Of a stretch of 64,000 nt of DNA, positions 21,513 through 32,278 are shown one piece after another. The stretch spans positions 12,564,249 through 12,628,248 of the forward strand of contig OY759223.1 of the NCBI GenBank assembly GCA_963662175.1, given 5' to 3'. The position numbers were made by a program, and so were the translations under genes. Below the pieces are notes generated by a model that worked only from the letters and a program-made list of their open reading frames with translations, searched no databases and was not told where the DNA came from. This DNA is from Aradus depressus (taxonomy: Eukaryota > Arthropoda > Insecta > Hemiptera > Aradidae). The first letter of the stretch is position 1; the number at the start of each line of letters is the position of its first letter.

Positions 21513-24500
21513 GGTATCTAACCTGCTGTGGATTACTAGATCAATGAAGTCTGCCTAATAATCACCAAACAGACCGTATTTATTGTAACAGGGTTGACAA
21601 CTTCGGTTCAATAAACAGTGAATGATCAGATTGTATTTATCTCAAAGTTGTTAACACGTTCACAATGAAAACAGATAACTACTGACCAAACAGAACGTAT
21701 TTATAGTTTTTTTCATCCTACATGCAACGAAAGGAGCCGATAAAATCCGAGACGAGCCGAGAAGAGCCGATCATTAATGGGTTTCCAGCAATACACCTAG
21801 CCCCAACAACTGCCTATGATATGGAACCTATATACGATTTTTATTTCTTAATACTGACCAGCTTGTACTCACCAATTTTTCTTATAATCACGATAGTTAT
21901 TATGCAGTCACATTCATCACAAAAAATGTTCCTGAATATGCTGCAAAATTTTCATAATTTACGTAAATTTTCGAAAATGTAAATAAATATTAATCGCATA
22001 AAATATAAAATAATATGACTAAATAAAAAATAAATATATGAAAGGATGTAAGATATGTATAGGACTTTAAGAAAACACAGTTGAGTGGAGTAGGCGTTGT
22101 ATGTGGGGAAAAAAAAAACCTGTGAAAAATAATGAAAAAAGAAATATACTAAAATATTAAATAATCCCGGGTTTTGTGGCTATGAAGATGAATCGGTAAA
22201 ATAACTGTTGTATTGGGTCATCGTAAGTGTTTTGGCTCTCAATACCATATATGCGGGGAAGGAGGGGTGAATTGTGGGGTCCATGAGATGTGGGTGAGGA
22301 TGGAACAATAATACTATATGGGTTCTCAAATACCGGTGGGAACTGTGATGTATATTAGACGAAGAGCTTGGGACTTGAAAAATAAATACAATGGAGTATG
22401 GGTGTGAGGGCTGCGTTATAATATTAATTGAGGAACGGTTGAGTGTTAGTTGTAGAAAAATGTCGGGGGAACTATAGAAAATATATTATATATATATGCA
22501 TGTAGGAGATTGGTGATAGCACCTATAGAAAACCCTATCTATGGTGCATGACTGAGAAATAAAAGTTTAGATTGATAGGAATGGTGTTCGGGTTGGGGTT
22601 ACTTTAGAGTTTAAGATATACTATAGAGGGGAACCAGGGAAAGAATTTAGCTGAGGAAGTATATATAAGAGTGGTGGGGTTTTTAAAATGTGTCCGAGCG
22701 ACTTCTAAGTTTTTTAGATTTGGGGAAGTTGCAGTTGAGTGATGTTTATAGGGATAGGTGAACAATTCCGTATTTTTGTGAAGTGTTGTGTCGTGACGAT
22801 ATATTGGATCTCTCGGAAGGATTCTATTGTCTCTGCATAGTCTCTGATTTGTAGAAAAGTACATCACAGCTAATCTCTGATAATGAAATGTTACACAAGG
22901 CCGCCTACCCATTCAAAAAATATTAGTATCTCTACTATAAATAATTATCCGGCTCAGTGGGTAAAGTTTTCAATGACTTCTTCTTAGGATAGCTATATAA
23001 GAAGAGTTCCTATTGTATTGGACACACCTTATATGTACGTTGGGGCTGTGTTATAAAATAGTTCTTTAACTGATCTCGTTGGTGATGAAGGGGTCTAGAG
23101 CCTTCATCAGTATGAAATCTTAGGAAAAATACTTGAATATGAAATTACCCCCGGCTTTTGAAGTTATAAAGATGGGTTGACAGGTACCAATGTGAGTGAG
23201 CCTACACAGCAGGGGTCCTAGGTTAGAGTTCTATTGGTGCTCAGATGTGTGGGAGTGGGTTCTGAATATATCCGGAGTAGTGTTGTGCAGGGGGATAATT
23301 TAAGTTCCTGCTAGATTGTAGGTTATTAGTCGTAAAAATAGTGATGGTAAAGTAATATTGGAAATGCGAATCTAAATATCGACGAGAACTGTGGGGGTGT
23401 TGACCTGGCGGTTTAGGTAGGGAGAAGCATTTAAATTTGATTTTCTGCATGTGATGCAAGTGTGCAGGTATGTCTGAGTGAGAGGTGGGATAGAAGTGGT
23501 TTGAATGAGAAAGAAATGTTGACGGGGCAGTAGTCTACACTTGTAGGGTTCTAACTTGATATGATGTTGGGGAAGTAGAAGTGGAGAGCAGAATATTGGG
23601 ATGGATTGGTCGTTGTCAGAATTGTGCGGGGGTTTAAGAAGGTTAGGAGAGCAATTACAGTAGAGGACGGTTGGTGGAAGGAAAAAGAAATTGTTTTGAC
23701 CGCTTTAAACGAGGATTGGAATACAGTAGAGGTGCTAAGTAAGTTAAGTGCTGGAGATGAGAAGTAGTATGTAACATAACGTAAGTTGAATATACTGCAT
23801 GTTAGCCTAAGAATGTATCCATGGAAAGGTACATCTAGATCTAAAGATTACTCCGCGTGTATGTATGAGTAAAAGGTTTTAGAAGTAGAGAACAGAAAAT
23901 TGGTAAGAACAAGTTGAGAAAAAACAATTAGACGATTGATGTGGGGAAGTAGAAGTGAGTCATAAAAATTAGGAGAAAGACCTGAGGATTAGGTGTGGGT
24001 TGCAAAGTCTCTGCCGGTTGGAAGAAGTCTAATAGGTCTCAGGAAGTAGAACTATTATAATTAAAGATTATGTTTTAGAATAATTGATGTGGGTATGTGC
24101 ATTGAAGATGATTTGAGGTGGGTAAGTTTGACTGACTCAGAGGGAAAGGCTAATGGACGTAGAATGTAGGTTTATGTATGGGTTGACCGGGTTATGATGA
24201 AAATGTCAGACGATCTAGAGAGGTTGTAGGTGTTGAACAGGGGCGAAGCATGATGGTGCTAAGAGTAGTGGACTATGATGAAATCTAAAGAAAATTGCTT
24301 GGATGTGTGTCTGAGTAAAAGGTTTAAAGGGAGAATTAGGTGGGGAAGTATAAGTGAGAAAATTGAGATGGATTGGCTACGCCGCTATACTGAAGATAGA
24401 GAGTAGTGAATCGGAGGGAGAGCGGGGGTATTGAGATGGGGAAGCACATTGGATGTGTTAATTGACGTGGGGATGTAAGATTAAATCATGAAATAAAAAT

Positions 24501-24699
24501 TGGTGAAGTATGAACAACAGGTCTCGACATGTTTGAACATGTATAATGCATGCAAAAACCATTTCAAGGTCTAGGATGTCTTCAGATTGGAGAAAACGCA
24601 AAATTACTAATAAATGATTGTTGAAATAAAAAAAAAAACAATAATTCACAAATAACACCAAAGGACAGCGTGCTCGGAATTGAAGATAAATGCTTTTTT

Positions 24700-25080
24700 T
24701 TTTTTTCCATCATATTACTCCAGTTTAAAATAATACTGAATATGACGAGCTTTGAATTATATTTTTAAATGCAATACTTTTCAAGGCACCGAAGGACGGC
24801 ATGCTCAAAAGTGTAGGTAGGCGATTTTTCCATCATATTACTCCAATCGGACAACATACTCAATATGACGAGCTTTGAATTATATTTTTAAATGCAATAC
24901 TTTTCAAGGCACCGAAGGACGGCATGCTCAAAAGTGTAGGTAGGCGATTTTTCCATCATATTACTCCAATCGGACAACATACTCAATATGACGAGCTTTG
25001 AGTTATATTTTTAAATGCAATACTTTTCAAGGCACCGAAGGACGGCATGCTCAAAATTGTAGGTAGGCGATTATTCCATC
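24700..25080 (-). repeat. 123-bp tandem repeat, right palindrome arm
   Basis: Mirror of 14035-14410 with three units on the complementary strand. Confidence 0.85.
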
Positions 25081-25279
25081 ATTATACTTCAGTTTAAAAT
25101 AATACTGAATACAATGATGATGATGATCATGCTAGGACATGATATGGTAGGCTACACGAATGCAGGGTTCGACATGTTAGATCACGAAAGTGCCTGTTCA
25201 AGGTCACGAAATCAGTCTTTAAAAATATAAAAATTGTTACTAGTGGGCTAATTAAAAAAAATATAGGGGCACAGGCGAG

Positions 25280-25660
25280 GGGTGAGATAAAAATGTAAAG
25301 CAGGGTTTAGAGGGAGAGCGGAAACTTATAGAGGTTTAGAGGAAGAGTGGAAACTTATTTAGATGGGGAAGTAGATTGGTAGTGATTCAAAGGACAAAAA
25401 TTGAGATGAAAAAATGGGGGGGGGGGGGGCTTATTGAGGTTAAGAGGGAGAGCGGAAACTTATTGAGGTTTAGAGGGAGAGTGGAAACTTATTGGGGTTT
25501 AGAGGGAGAGTGGAAACTTATTAAGGTTAGGAGGGAGAGTGGAAACTTATTGAGTTTTAGAGGGAGAGTGTAAACTTATTGAGGTTTAGAGGGAGAGTGT
25601 AAACTTATTGAGGTTTAGAGGGAGAGTGGAAACTTATTGAGCTGGGGATGTACGATGGTG
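25280..25660 (-). repeat. 29-bp minisatellite, right palindrome arm
   Basis: Mirror of 13450-13830. The poly-G run is 14 against 17 in the other arm, and one unit differs by substitutions (GAGAGCGG against the complement of CCGCTGCCCC). Confidence 0.8.
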
Positions 25661-25776
25661 GGTGATTCGGAGCGTGGAGGGGGGGGGGGTGGTGGTGGGG
25701 AGTGATGGGTCACGTGACCCCGTGGGGTCAAAGGTCATGTGGGGCAACTGCGCCAGAGTCCCCATTTCCCTTCTAC

Positions 25777-27355
25777 TCACCTAACCAGGTTTATTTACAT
25801 AACATACGTCTCATTATCGAGTACCTCACATTCGAAAAAGCCCTGGATCCTTGCTTAATGTCCCATCCGAAGGACGACGTGCTCAAAGTGTTTTTTAACT
25901 TCCCGATTGAAACATCTGACCTAAGTGCCTCAGCTAAATTTCTAAGTGGCGATCCTGAGCTCGGTAGACTCCATTCTTCAAATTTCTCGCTTTTTAACGG
26001 TTTATAGATTTAATATTTGTTAAAACTGATAGAGAACGACCGGATTATCTGAATCCTACACAAAAATCAAAATAAAAATGTTTTTCAAAAAATTCACGCT
26101 ATTTAACGGTTTATAGGCTTAATAATTGTTAAAACTGATACGACAGAATCAGATATATCCGAAAAGTCCCATCCGACGGACGACGTGCTCAAGGCTATTT
26201 CCAACCTAAGTGAAATTGCACCTAACCAGGTTTATTTACATAACATACGTCTCATTATCGAGTACCTCACATTCGAAAAAGCCCTGGATCATCGCTTAAA
26301 GTCCCATCCGAAGGACGACGTGCTCAAAGTGTTTTTTAACTTCCCGATTGAAACATCTGACCTAAGTGCCTCAGCTAAATTTCTAAGTGGCGATCCTGAG
26401 CTCGGTAGACTCCATTCTTCAAATTTCTCGCTTTTTAACGGTTTATAGATTTAATATTTGTTAAAACTGATAGAGAACGACCGGATTATCTGAATCCTAC
26501 ACAAAAATCAAAATAAAAATGTTTTCAAAAATTTGCGCTATTTAACGGTTTATAGGCTTAATAATTGTTAAAACTGATACGAGAGATTCAGATTTATCCG
26601 GAAAGTCCCATCCGAAGGACGACGTGCTCAAGGCTATTTTCAACCTAAGTGATATTTCACCTACCCAGGTTTATTTACATAACATACGTCTCATTATCGA
26701 GTACCTCACATTCGAAAAAGCCCTGGATCATCGCTTAAAGTCCCATCCGAAGGACGACGTGCTCAAAGTGTTTTTTAACTTCCTGATTGAAACATCTGAC
26801 CTAAGTGCCTCAGCTAGATTTGTAAGTGGCGATCCTGAGCTCGGTAGACTCCATTCTTCAAATTTCTCGCTTTTTAACGGTTTATAGATTAAATATTTGT
26901 TAAAACTGATAGAGAACGACCGGATTATCTGAACCCCACACAAAAATAAAAATGAAAACGTTTTTCAAAAAATTCGCGCTATTTAACGGTTTATAGGCTT
27001 AATAATTGTTAAAACTGATACTACAGATTCAGATATATCCGGAAAGTCCCATCCGAAGGACGACGTGCTCAAGGCTTTCAACCTAAGTGGAAATTGACCT
27101 ACCCAGGTTTATTTACATAACATACGTCTCATTATCGAGTACCTCACATTCGAAAAAGCCCTGGATCATCGCTTAATGTCCCATCCGAAGGACGAAGTGC
27201 TCAAAGTTATTTTTATCTTCCCGATTAAAACATCTGACCAAAGTGCCTCAGCTAGATTTCTAAGTGGCGATCCTGAGCTCGGTAGACTCCATTCTTCAAA
27301 TTTCTTGCTTTTTAACGGTTTATAGATTTAATATTTGTTAACTGACAGAGCCATA
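25777..27355 (+). repeat. 440-bp dimeric satellite, block right of the palindrome
   Basis: About 3.5 units with AAAGTCCC landmarks at 26163, 26602 and 27043 (439-441 bp). Each unit consists of two diverged halves that both start AACGGTTTATAG and hold GTCCCATCCGAAGGACGACG. The stretch CGAGTACCT-ACAT...CATCGCTTAA-GTCCCATCCGAAGGACG-CGTGCT matches the SINE body almost throughout. Short frames of 87 codons recur in each unit only because the unit is repeated. Confidence 0.88.
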
Positions 27356-27512
27356 GAGTGTGCTGGTTTCGGATTATGCCAACGTCAGCACAACGTTCAG
27401 ACTGACTTTAAATATGGTGACACCGATCCACTATGGAAGAAAAATGCCAAAAAAAAAAAGATGTATGTATAGATATGAACACAAATTAAAACTTGTGTAC
27501 ATTGTGATATAA
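27356..27512 (+). other. unique insert between satellite and Helitron B
   Basis: This 157-bp piece occurs nowhere else in the window. A 40-codon open frame reads TDRAIECAGFGLCQRQHNVQ, then TDFKYGDTDPLWKKNAK, and ends in an A-rich run. Codon composition is less AT-biased than the surroundings. It may be a captured exon or cDNA piece, but no source gene is established. Confidence 0.35.
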
Positions 27513-27599
27513 TCTATATAAATAAAGCTGAAACGGGGTTTGTGTGTGTGTTTGTTTGTATGTTTGTTCCAGCATCACGCCCAAACGGCTGGACGGATC

Positions 27600-28857
27600 T
27601 TCATGAAACTTCATATGTAGCATTCTTTTGAGCCCGATTGAATAATAGGCTATGTGGCGTCCCAGAATTTTGAACGGTAGGGAGGGTTGTAAGGGGGGCC
27701 TAAGTATATAAATAGTGCTAACTCATTACGGTTGGTCGGATTGTCACGAAATTTCACATGTAGTATTCTTAAAGACCAAATAGTAATATGAGGTGTGTGG
27801 CGTACCAAAATTTTGAACGGGAGGGGGGGTTGTGGGGGGGCCTAAGTATAAATATAGAGCAAACTCTTTAACGGTTGGTCGGATTGTCACGAAATTTCAC
27901 AAGTAGTATTTTTAAAAGCCAAATAGGAAAAAAAGGTGTGTGGAGTCCCAAAGTTTTGAACGGGAGGGGGAGTTGTGGGGGGGCCTAAGTATAAATATAA
28001 AGCTAGCTCATTAACTAATGGTCGGATTGTCACGAAATTTCACATGTAGTATTTTTAAAAGCCAAATAGGAAAAAAAGGTGTGTGGCGTCCCAGAGTTTT
28101 GAACGGGAGGGGGGGTTGTGGGGGAACCTAAGTATAAATATAGAGCTAACTCTTTAACGGTTGGTCGGATTGTCACGAAATTTCACATGGAGTATTCCTG
28201 AAGACCAAATAGAAAAATAGGCGGTGTGACGGCTCAAAATTTTTTACGGGAGGGGGGGGGGGTAGCTGGGGGGCCTAAGTATAAATATAGAGCTAACTCA
28301 TTAACTAATGGGCGAATCGTCATGAAATTTCACATGTAGTATTTTTAAAAGCCAAATAGGAAAAAAAGGTGTGTGGCGTCCCAAAGTTTTGAACGGGAGG
28401 GGGGGGGGGGTTGTGGGGGGGCCTAAGTATAAATATAGAGCTAACTCTTTAACGGTTGGTCGGATTGTCACGAAATTTCACATGGAGTAATCCTGAAGGC
28501 CAAATAGAAAAATAAGGTGTGTGGCGTTCCAAAGTTTTGATCGGGAGGGGGGGTTGTAAGGGGGGCCTACGTATATAAATAGTGCTAACTCATTAACTAA
28601 TGGTCGAATTGTCATGAAATTTGACATGTAGTATTCCTAAAGGTCAAATAGAAATATTAGGTGTGTGACGGCCCAAAATTTTGAACAGGAAGGAGGGTTG
28701 TAGGGGGGGCTAAATATACATATAGAGTTAGCTCATTAACGGTTGGTCGTATTGTCACGAAATTTCGCATATATTATTCCTGAAGGCCAAATAGAAAAAT
28801 AAGGAGTGTGGCGTCCCGAAGTTTTGAACGGGTGGCGGGGTTGAGGGGGGGGGGGGG
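27600..28857 (+). repeat. 143-bp G-rich tandem repeat (Helitron B)
   Basis: About eight to nine units like those at 10160-10720. Each has a run of the form GGGAGGGGGGG followed by GGTTGT and another G run; one unit has a run of ten or more G. Confidence 0.85.
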
Positions 28858-29806
28858 TAGTATACATAGTAGTAACTATGTATTCGCTGTGGGGTTCACT
28901 GTTGCAAGACATTTACTAGCTGTGATGTCCAGCGTTCCTAATATCGTACTAGCTGTGGGGTCCGCTGTTGCAAGGTACTTACTAGCTGTAGTGCTCAGCC
29001 CCAGCGTTCCTAACTATGTACTGGCTGTGGGGTTCGCTGTTGCAAGGCACCTATAAGACATTTACTAGCTGTAATGCCCAGCGTTTCTAATTACGTACTA
29101 GCTGTGGGGTCTGCTGTTGCAAGGCTCTAGCAGTGTGGCCCAGCGTATTTCACTCGTAGGTACTAGCTGTGGGATCCGCCGTTGCAAAACTCATACTAGC
29201 TGTGATGCCCTGTGGTTCTAACTACATACTATCTGTGGGGTTTGCAGTTGCAAGGCACCTACTACCTATAGGGCCCAGCGTTCCTAAAAACGTACTAGCT
29301 GTGGGGTCCGTCGTTGCAAAAGCATACTAGCTGTGATGCCCAGGGTTGCTAATATCGTACTAGCTGTGGGGTCCGTTGTTGCAAGGCATTTACTAGCTGT
29401 AGTGCCCAGCGTTCCTAACTATGTACTAGCTGTGAAGTTCGCTGTTGCAAAGCACTTACTAACTGTAATGCCCAGCGTATTTAACTACATACTAGCTGTT
29501 GGGTCCGCCGTCGCAAGGCACATACTAGCTATGATGCCCAGCATTCCCAACTACGTACTAGCTGTGGAGCTCAGCGTTGCAAGCCACATACTAGCTGTGG
29601 TCACAAACGTTCTTAAGTACGCACTGATTAGGACGTCCAGCGATGCTAAGTATTCACTAGGTGTGGCTTCCGCCGTTGAAAGGCGCATACTAGCTGTGGT
29701 GCCCAGGGGTCCTAAAAACTTACTAGCGTTACAACAGCTGAAGGACTATAAGCCTTATTCCGTATGAATAATTGAAAATTATAACATCATGAATGTACTG
29801 TCGAGG
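28858..29806 (+). repeat. 66-bp tandem repeat array 1 (Helitron B) with partial 3' tail
   Basis: About 14 units of the 66-bp repeat, then a tail ending TACTGTCGAGG at about 29806. That tail belongs just before the Helitron 3' hairpin, but here it runs into the 440-bp satellite. Confidence 0.88.
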
Positions 29807-31521
29807 TTTATAGATTTAATATTTGTTAAAACTGATAGAGAACGACCGGATTATCTGAATCCTACACAAAAATCAAAATAAAAATGTTTTTCAAAACATT
29901 TGCGCTATTTAACGGTTTATAGGCTTAATAATTGTTAAAACTGATACGAGAGATTCAGATTTATCCGGAAAGTCCCATCCGAAGGACGACGTGCTCAAGG
30001 CTATTTTCAACCTAAGTGATATTTCACCTACCCAGGTTTATTTACATAACATACGTCTCATTATCGAGTACCTCACATTCAAAAAAGCCCTGGATCATCG
30101 CTTAAAGTCCCATCCGAAGGACGACGTGCTCAAAGTGTTTTTTAACTTCCCGATTGAAACATCTGACCTAGGTGCCTCAACTAGATTTCTAAGTGGCGAT
30201 CCTGAGCTCGGTAGACTCCATTCATGAAATTTCTCGCTTTTTAACGGTTTATAGATTTAATATTTGTTAAAACTGATAGAGAACGACCGGATTATCTTAA
30301 CCCCACACAAAAATCAAAATGAAAATGTTTTTCAAAAAATTTGCGCTATTTAACGGTTTATAGGCTTAATAATTGTTAAAACTGATACGAGAGATTCAGA
30401 TTTATCCGGAAAGTCCCATCCGAAGGACGACGTGCTCAAGGCTATTTTCAACCTAAGTGAAATTTCACCTACCCAGGTTTATTTACATAACATACGTCTC
30501 ATTATCGAGTACCTCACATTCGAAAAAGTCCTGGAACATCGCTTAAAGTCCCATCCGAAGGACGACGTGCTCATAGTTATTTTTCACTTCCCGATTAAAA
30601 CATCTGACCTAAGTGCCTCAGCTAGATTTCTAAGTGGCGATCCTGCGCTCGGTAGACTCCATTCTTCAAATTTCTCGCTTTTTAACGGTTTATAGATTAA
30701 ATATTTGTTAAAACTGATAGAGAACGACCGGATTATCTGAATCCTACACAAAAATCAAAATAAAAATGTTTTTCAAAAAATTCACGCTATTTAACGGTTT
30801 ATAGGCTTAATAATTGTTAAAACTGATACGACAGAATCAGATATATCCGAAAAGTCCCATCCGAAGGACGACGTGCTCAAGGCTTTCAACCTAAGTAGAA
30901 ATTGACCTACCCAGGTTTATTTACATAAAATACGTCTCATTATCGAGTACCTCACATTCGAAAAAGCCCTGGATCCTTGCTTAATGTCCCATCCGAAGGA
31001 CGACGTGCTCAAAGTTATTTTTAGCTTCCCGATTAAAACATCTGACCTAAGGGCCTCAACTAGATTTCTAAGTGGCGATCCTGAGCTCGGTAGACTCCAT
31101 TCTTGAAATTTCTCGCTTTTTAACGGTTTATAGATTTAATATTTGTTAAAACTGATAGAGAACGACCGGATTATCTGAATCCTACCCAAAAATCAGAATA
31201 AAAATGTTTTTCAAAAAATTTGCGCTATTTAACGGTTTATAGGCTTAATAATTGTTAAAACTGATACGAGAGATTCAGATTTATCCGGAAAGTCCCATCC
31301 GAAGGACGACGTGCTCAAGGCTTTCAACCTAAGTGGAAATTGACCTACCCAGGTTTATTTACATAACATACGTCTCATTATCGAGTACCTCAAATTCGAA
31401 AAAGCCCTGGATCATCGCTTAATGTCCCATCCGAAGGACGAAGTGCTCAAAGTTATTTTTAACTTCCCGATTAAAACATCTGACCAAAGTGCCTCAGCTA
31501 GATTTCTAGGTGGCGATCCTG
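29807..31521 (+). repeat. 440-bp dimeric satellite, block inside Helitron B
   Basis: About four units in the same orientation as 25777-27355. It enters at TTTATAGATTTAATATTTG and leaves in mid-unit at GGTGGCGATCCTG, where it joins the 66-bp array at CACTTACTAACTG. Confidence 0.88.
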
Positions 31522-32136
31522 CACTTACTAACTGTAATGCCCAGCGTATTTAACTACATACTAGCTGTGGTGTCCGCTGTTGCAAGGCACATACTAGATG
31601 TGGTGCCCAGCGTTCCTAACTTCGTACTAGCTGTGGGGTCGGCTGTTGCAAGGCACATACTAGATGTGGTGCCCAGCGTTCCTAACTTCGTACTAGCTGT
31701 GGGGTCCGCTCTTGCAAGGCACATACTAGCTATGGTGCTCAGCGTTCCTATTTTCGTACTAGCTGTGGGGTCCGCTGTTGCAAGGCACTTACTAGCTGTG
31801 ATGCCCCGCGTTTCTAACTACGTACTAGCTGTGGGGTCCGCCGTTGCAAAACACATACTAGATGTGATGCCCAGTGGTTCTAACTACGTACTAGCTGTGG
31901 GGTCCGCTGATGCAAGGCACTTACTAGCTGTGGGGCCCAGCGTTCCTAACTACGTACTAGCTGTGGGGTCCGCCGTCGCAAGGCACATACTAGCTGTGGT
32001 CACAAACGTTCTTAAGTACGCACGGGCTAGGATGTCCAGCGATGCCAAGTATTCACTAGCTGCGGTTTCCGCCGTTGAAAGGCGCATACTAGCTGTGGTG
32101 CCCAAGGGTCCTAAAAACTTACTAGCGTTACTATAG
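31522..32136 (+). repeat. 66-bp tandem repeat array 2 (Helitron B)
   Basis: About nine units, open in one frame for 208 codons because the unit length is a multiple of three. It is followed by the 3' tail and hairpin of Helitron B. Confidence 0.88.
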
Positions 32137-32278
32137 CTGAAGGACTATAAGCATTATTCCGTATGAATAATTGAAAATTATAACATCACGAATGTACTGT
32201 CGAAAAATTGAATAGACTTTTAGGAGATATTGGGAGTAAAGTCAAAGTTCCCCTGGCAACGCCGGGTATTACTGCTAG

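Larger units (their letters stand above)
13331..25776. mobile_element. 12.4-kb palindromic (foldback) element
   Basis: The two arms, 13331-18898 and 20213-25776, are reverse complements over about 5.57 kb. The differences I see are poly-C/G run lengths (17 against 14 and 13 against 11), a 1-bp deletion at about 17704 and a few substitutions. The ends are GTAGAAGGGAAATGGGG and its complement. The flanks TCACCTAA (13323-13330 and 25777-25784) form a perfect 8-bp duplication. An equally valid reading is termini AGT...ACT with a 6-bp duplication CACCTA, the pattern described for Polinton/Maverick elements. Uninterrupted units of the same 440-bp satellite at about 26217-26232 and 26655-26670 show the empty site. 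No DDE transposase, polymerase B, integrase or ATPase was found. Foldback elements with giant inverted repeats are known (FB, Galileo), but I cannot assign this one to a superfamily. Confidence 0.85.
27513..32278 (+). mobile_element. Helitron copy B, non-autonomous, 4.8 kb
   Basis: The 5' end TCTATATAAATAAAGCTGAAAC follows an A. The 3' end has the hairpin CCTGG/CCGGG at 32252-32266, then TATTACTGCTAG, and is followed by T. This is the full Helitron signature (A|TC ... hairpin ... CTAG|T). The interior holds 143-bp units, a 66-bp array, a block of 440-bp satellite, and a second 66-bp array. No replication-initiator/helicase frame. The satellite block sits inside broken 66-bp sequence, so copies A and B have exchanged or acquired segments. 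Confidence 0.85.

Noticed and set aside
13331..25776. Palindrome as a simple long-read artefact (missed hairpin adapter)
   Set aside because: Such an artefact would reflect the flanking DNA too. Here the two flanks are successive parts of one satellite unit in the same direction, with a target duplication. A local mis-assembly of the centre is still possible.
13331..25776. Complete Polinton/Maverick
   Set aside because: No polymerase B, retroviral-type integrase, ATPase or capsid frame is present. Only the termini allow that reading.
25702..30695. Repeated ORFs of 78-101 codons (MLKAIFNLS...)
   Set aside because: They are the same segment of the 440-bp satellite in each unit. The text overlaps the SINE body homology and shows no domain.
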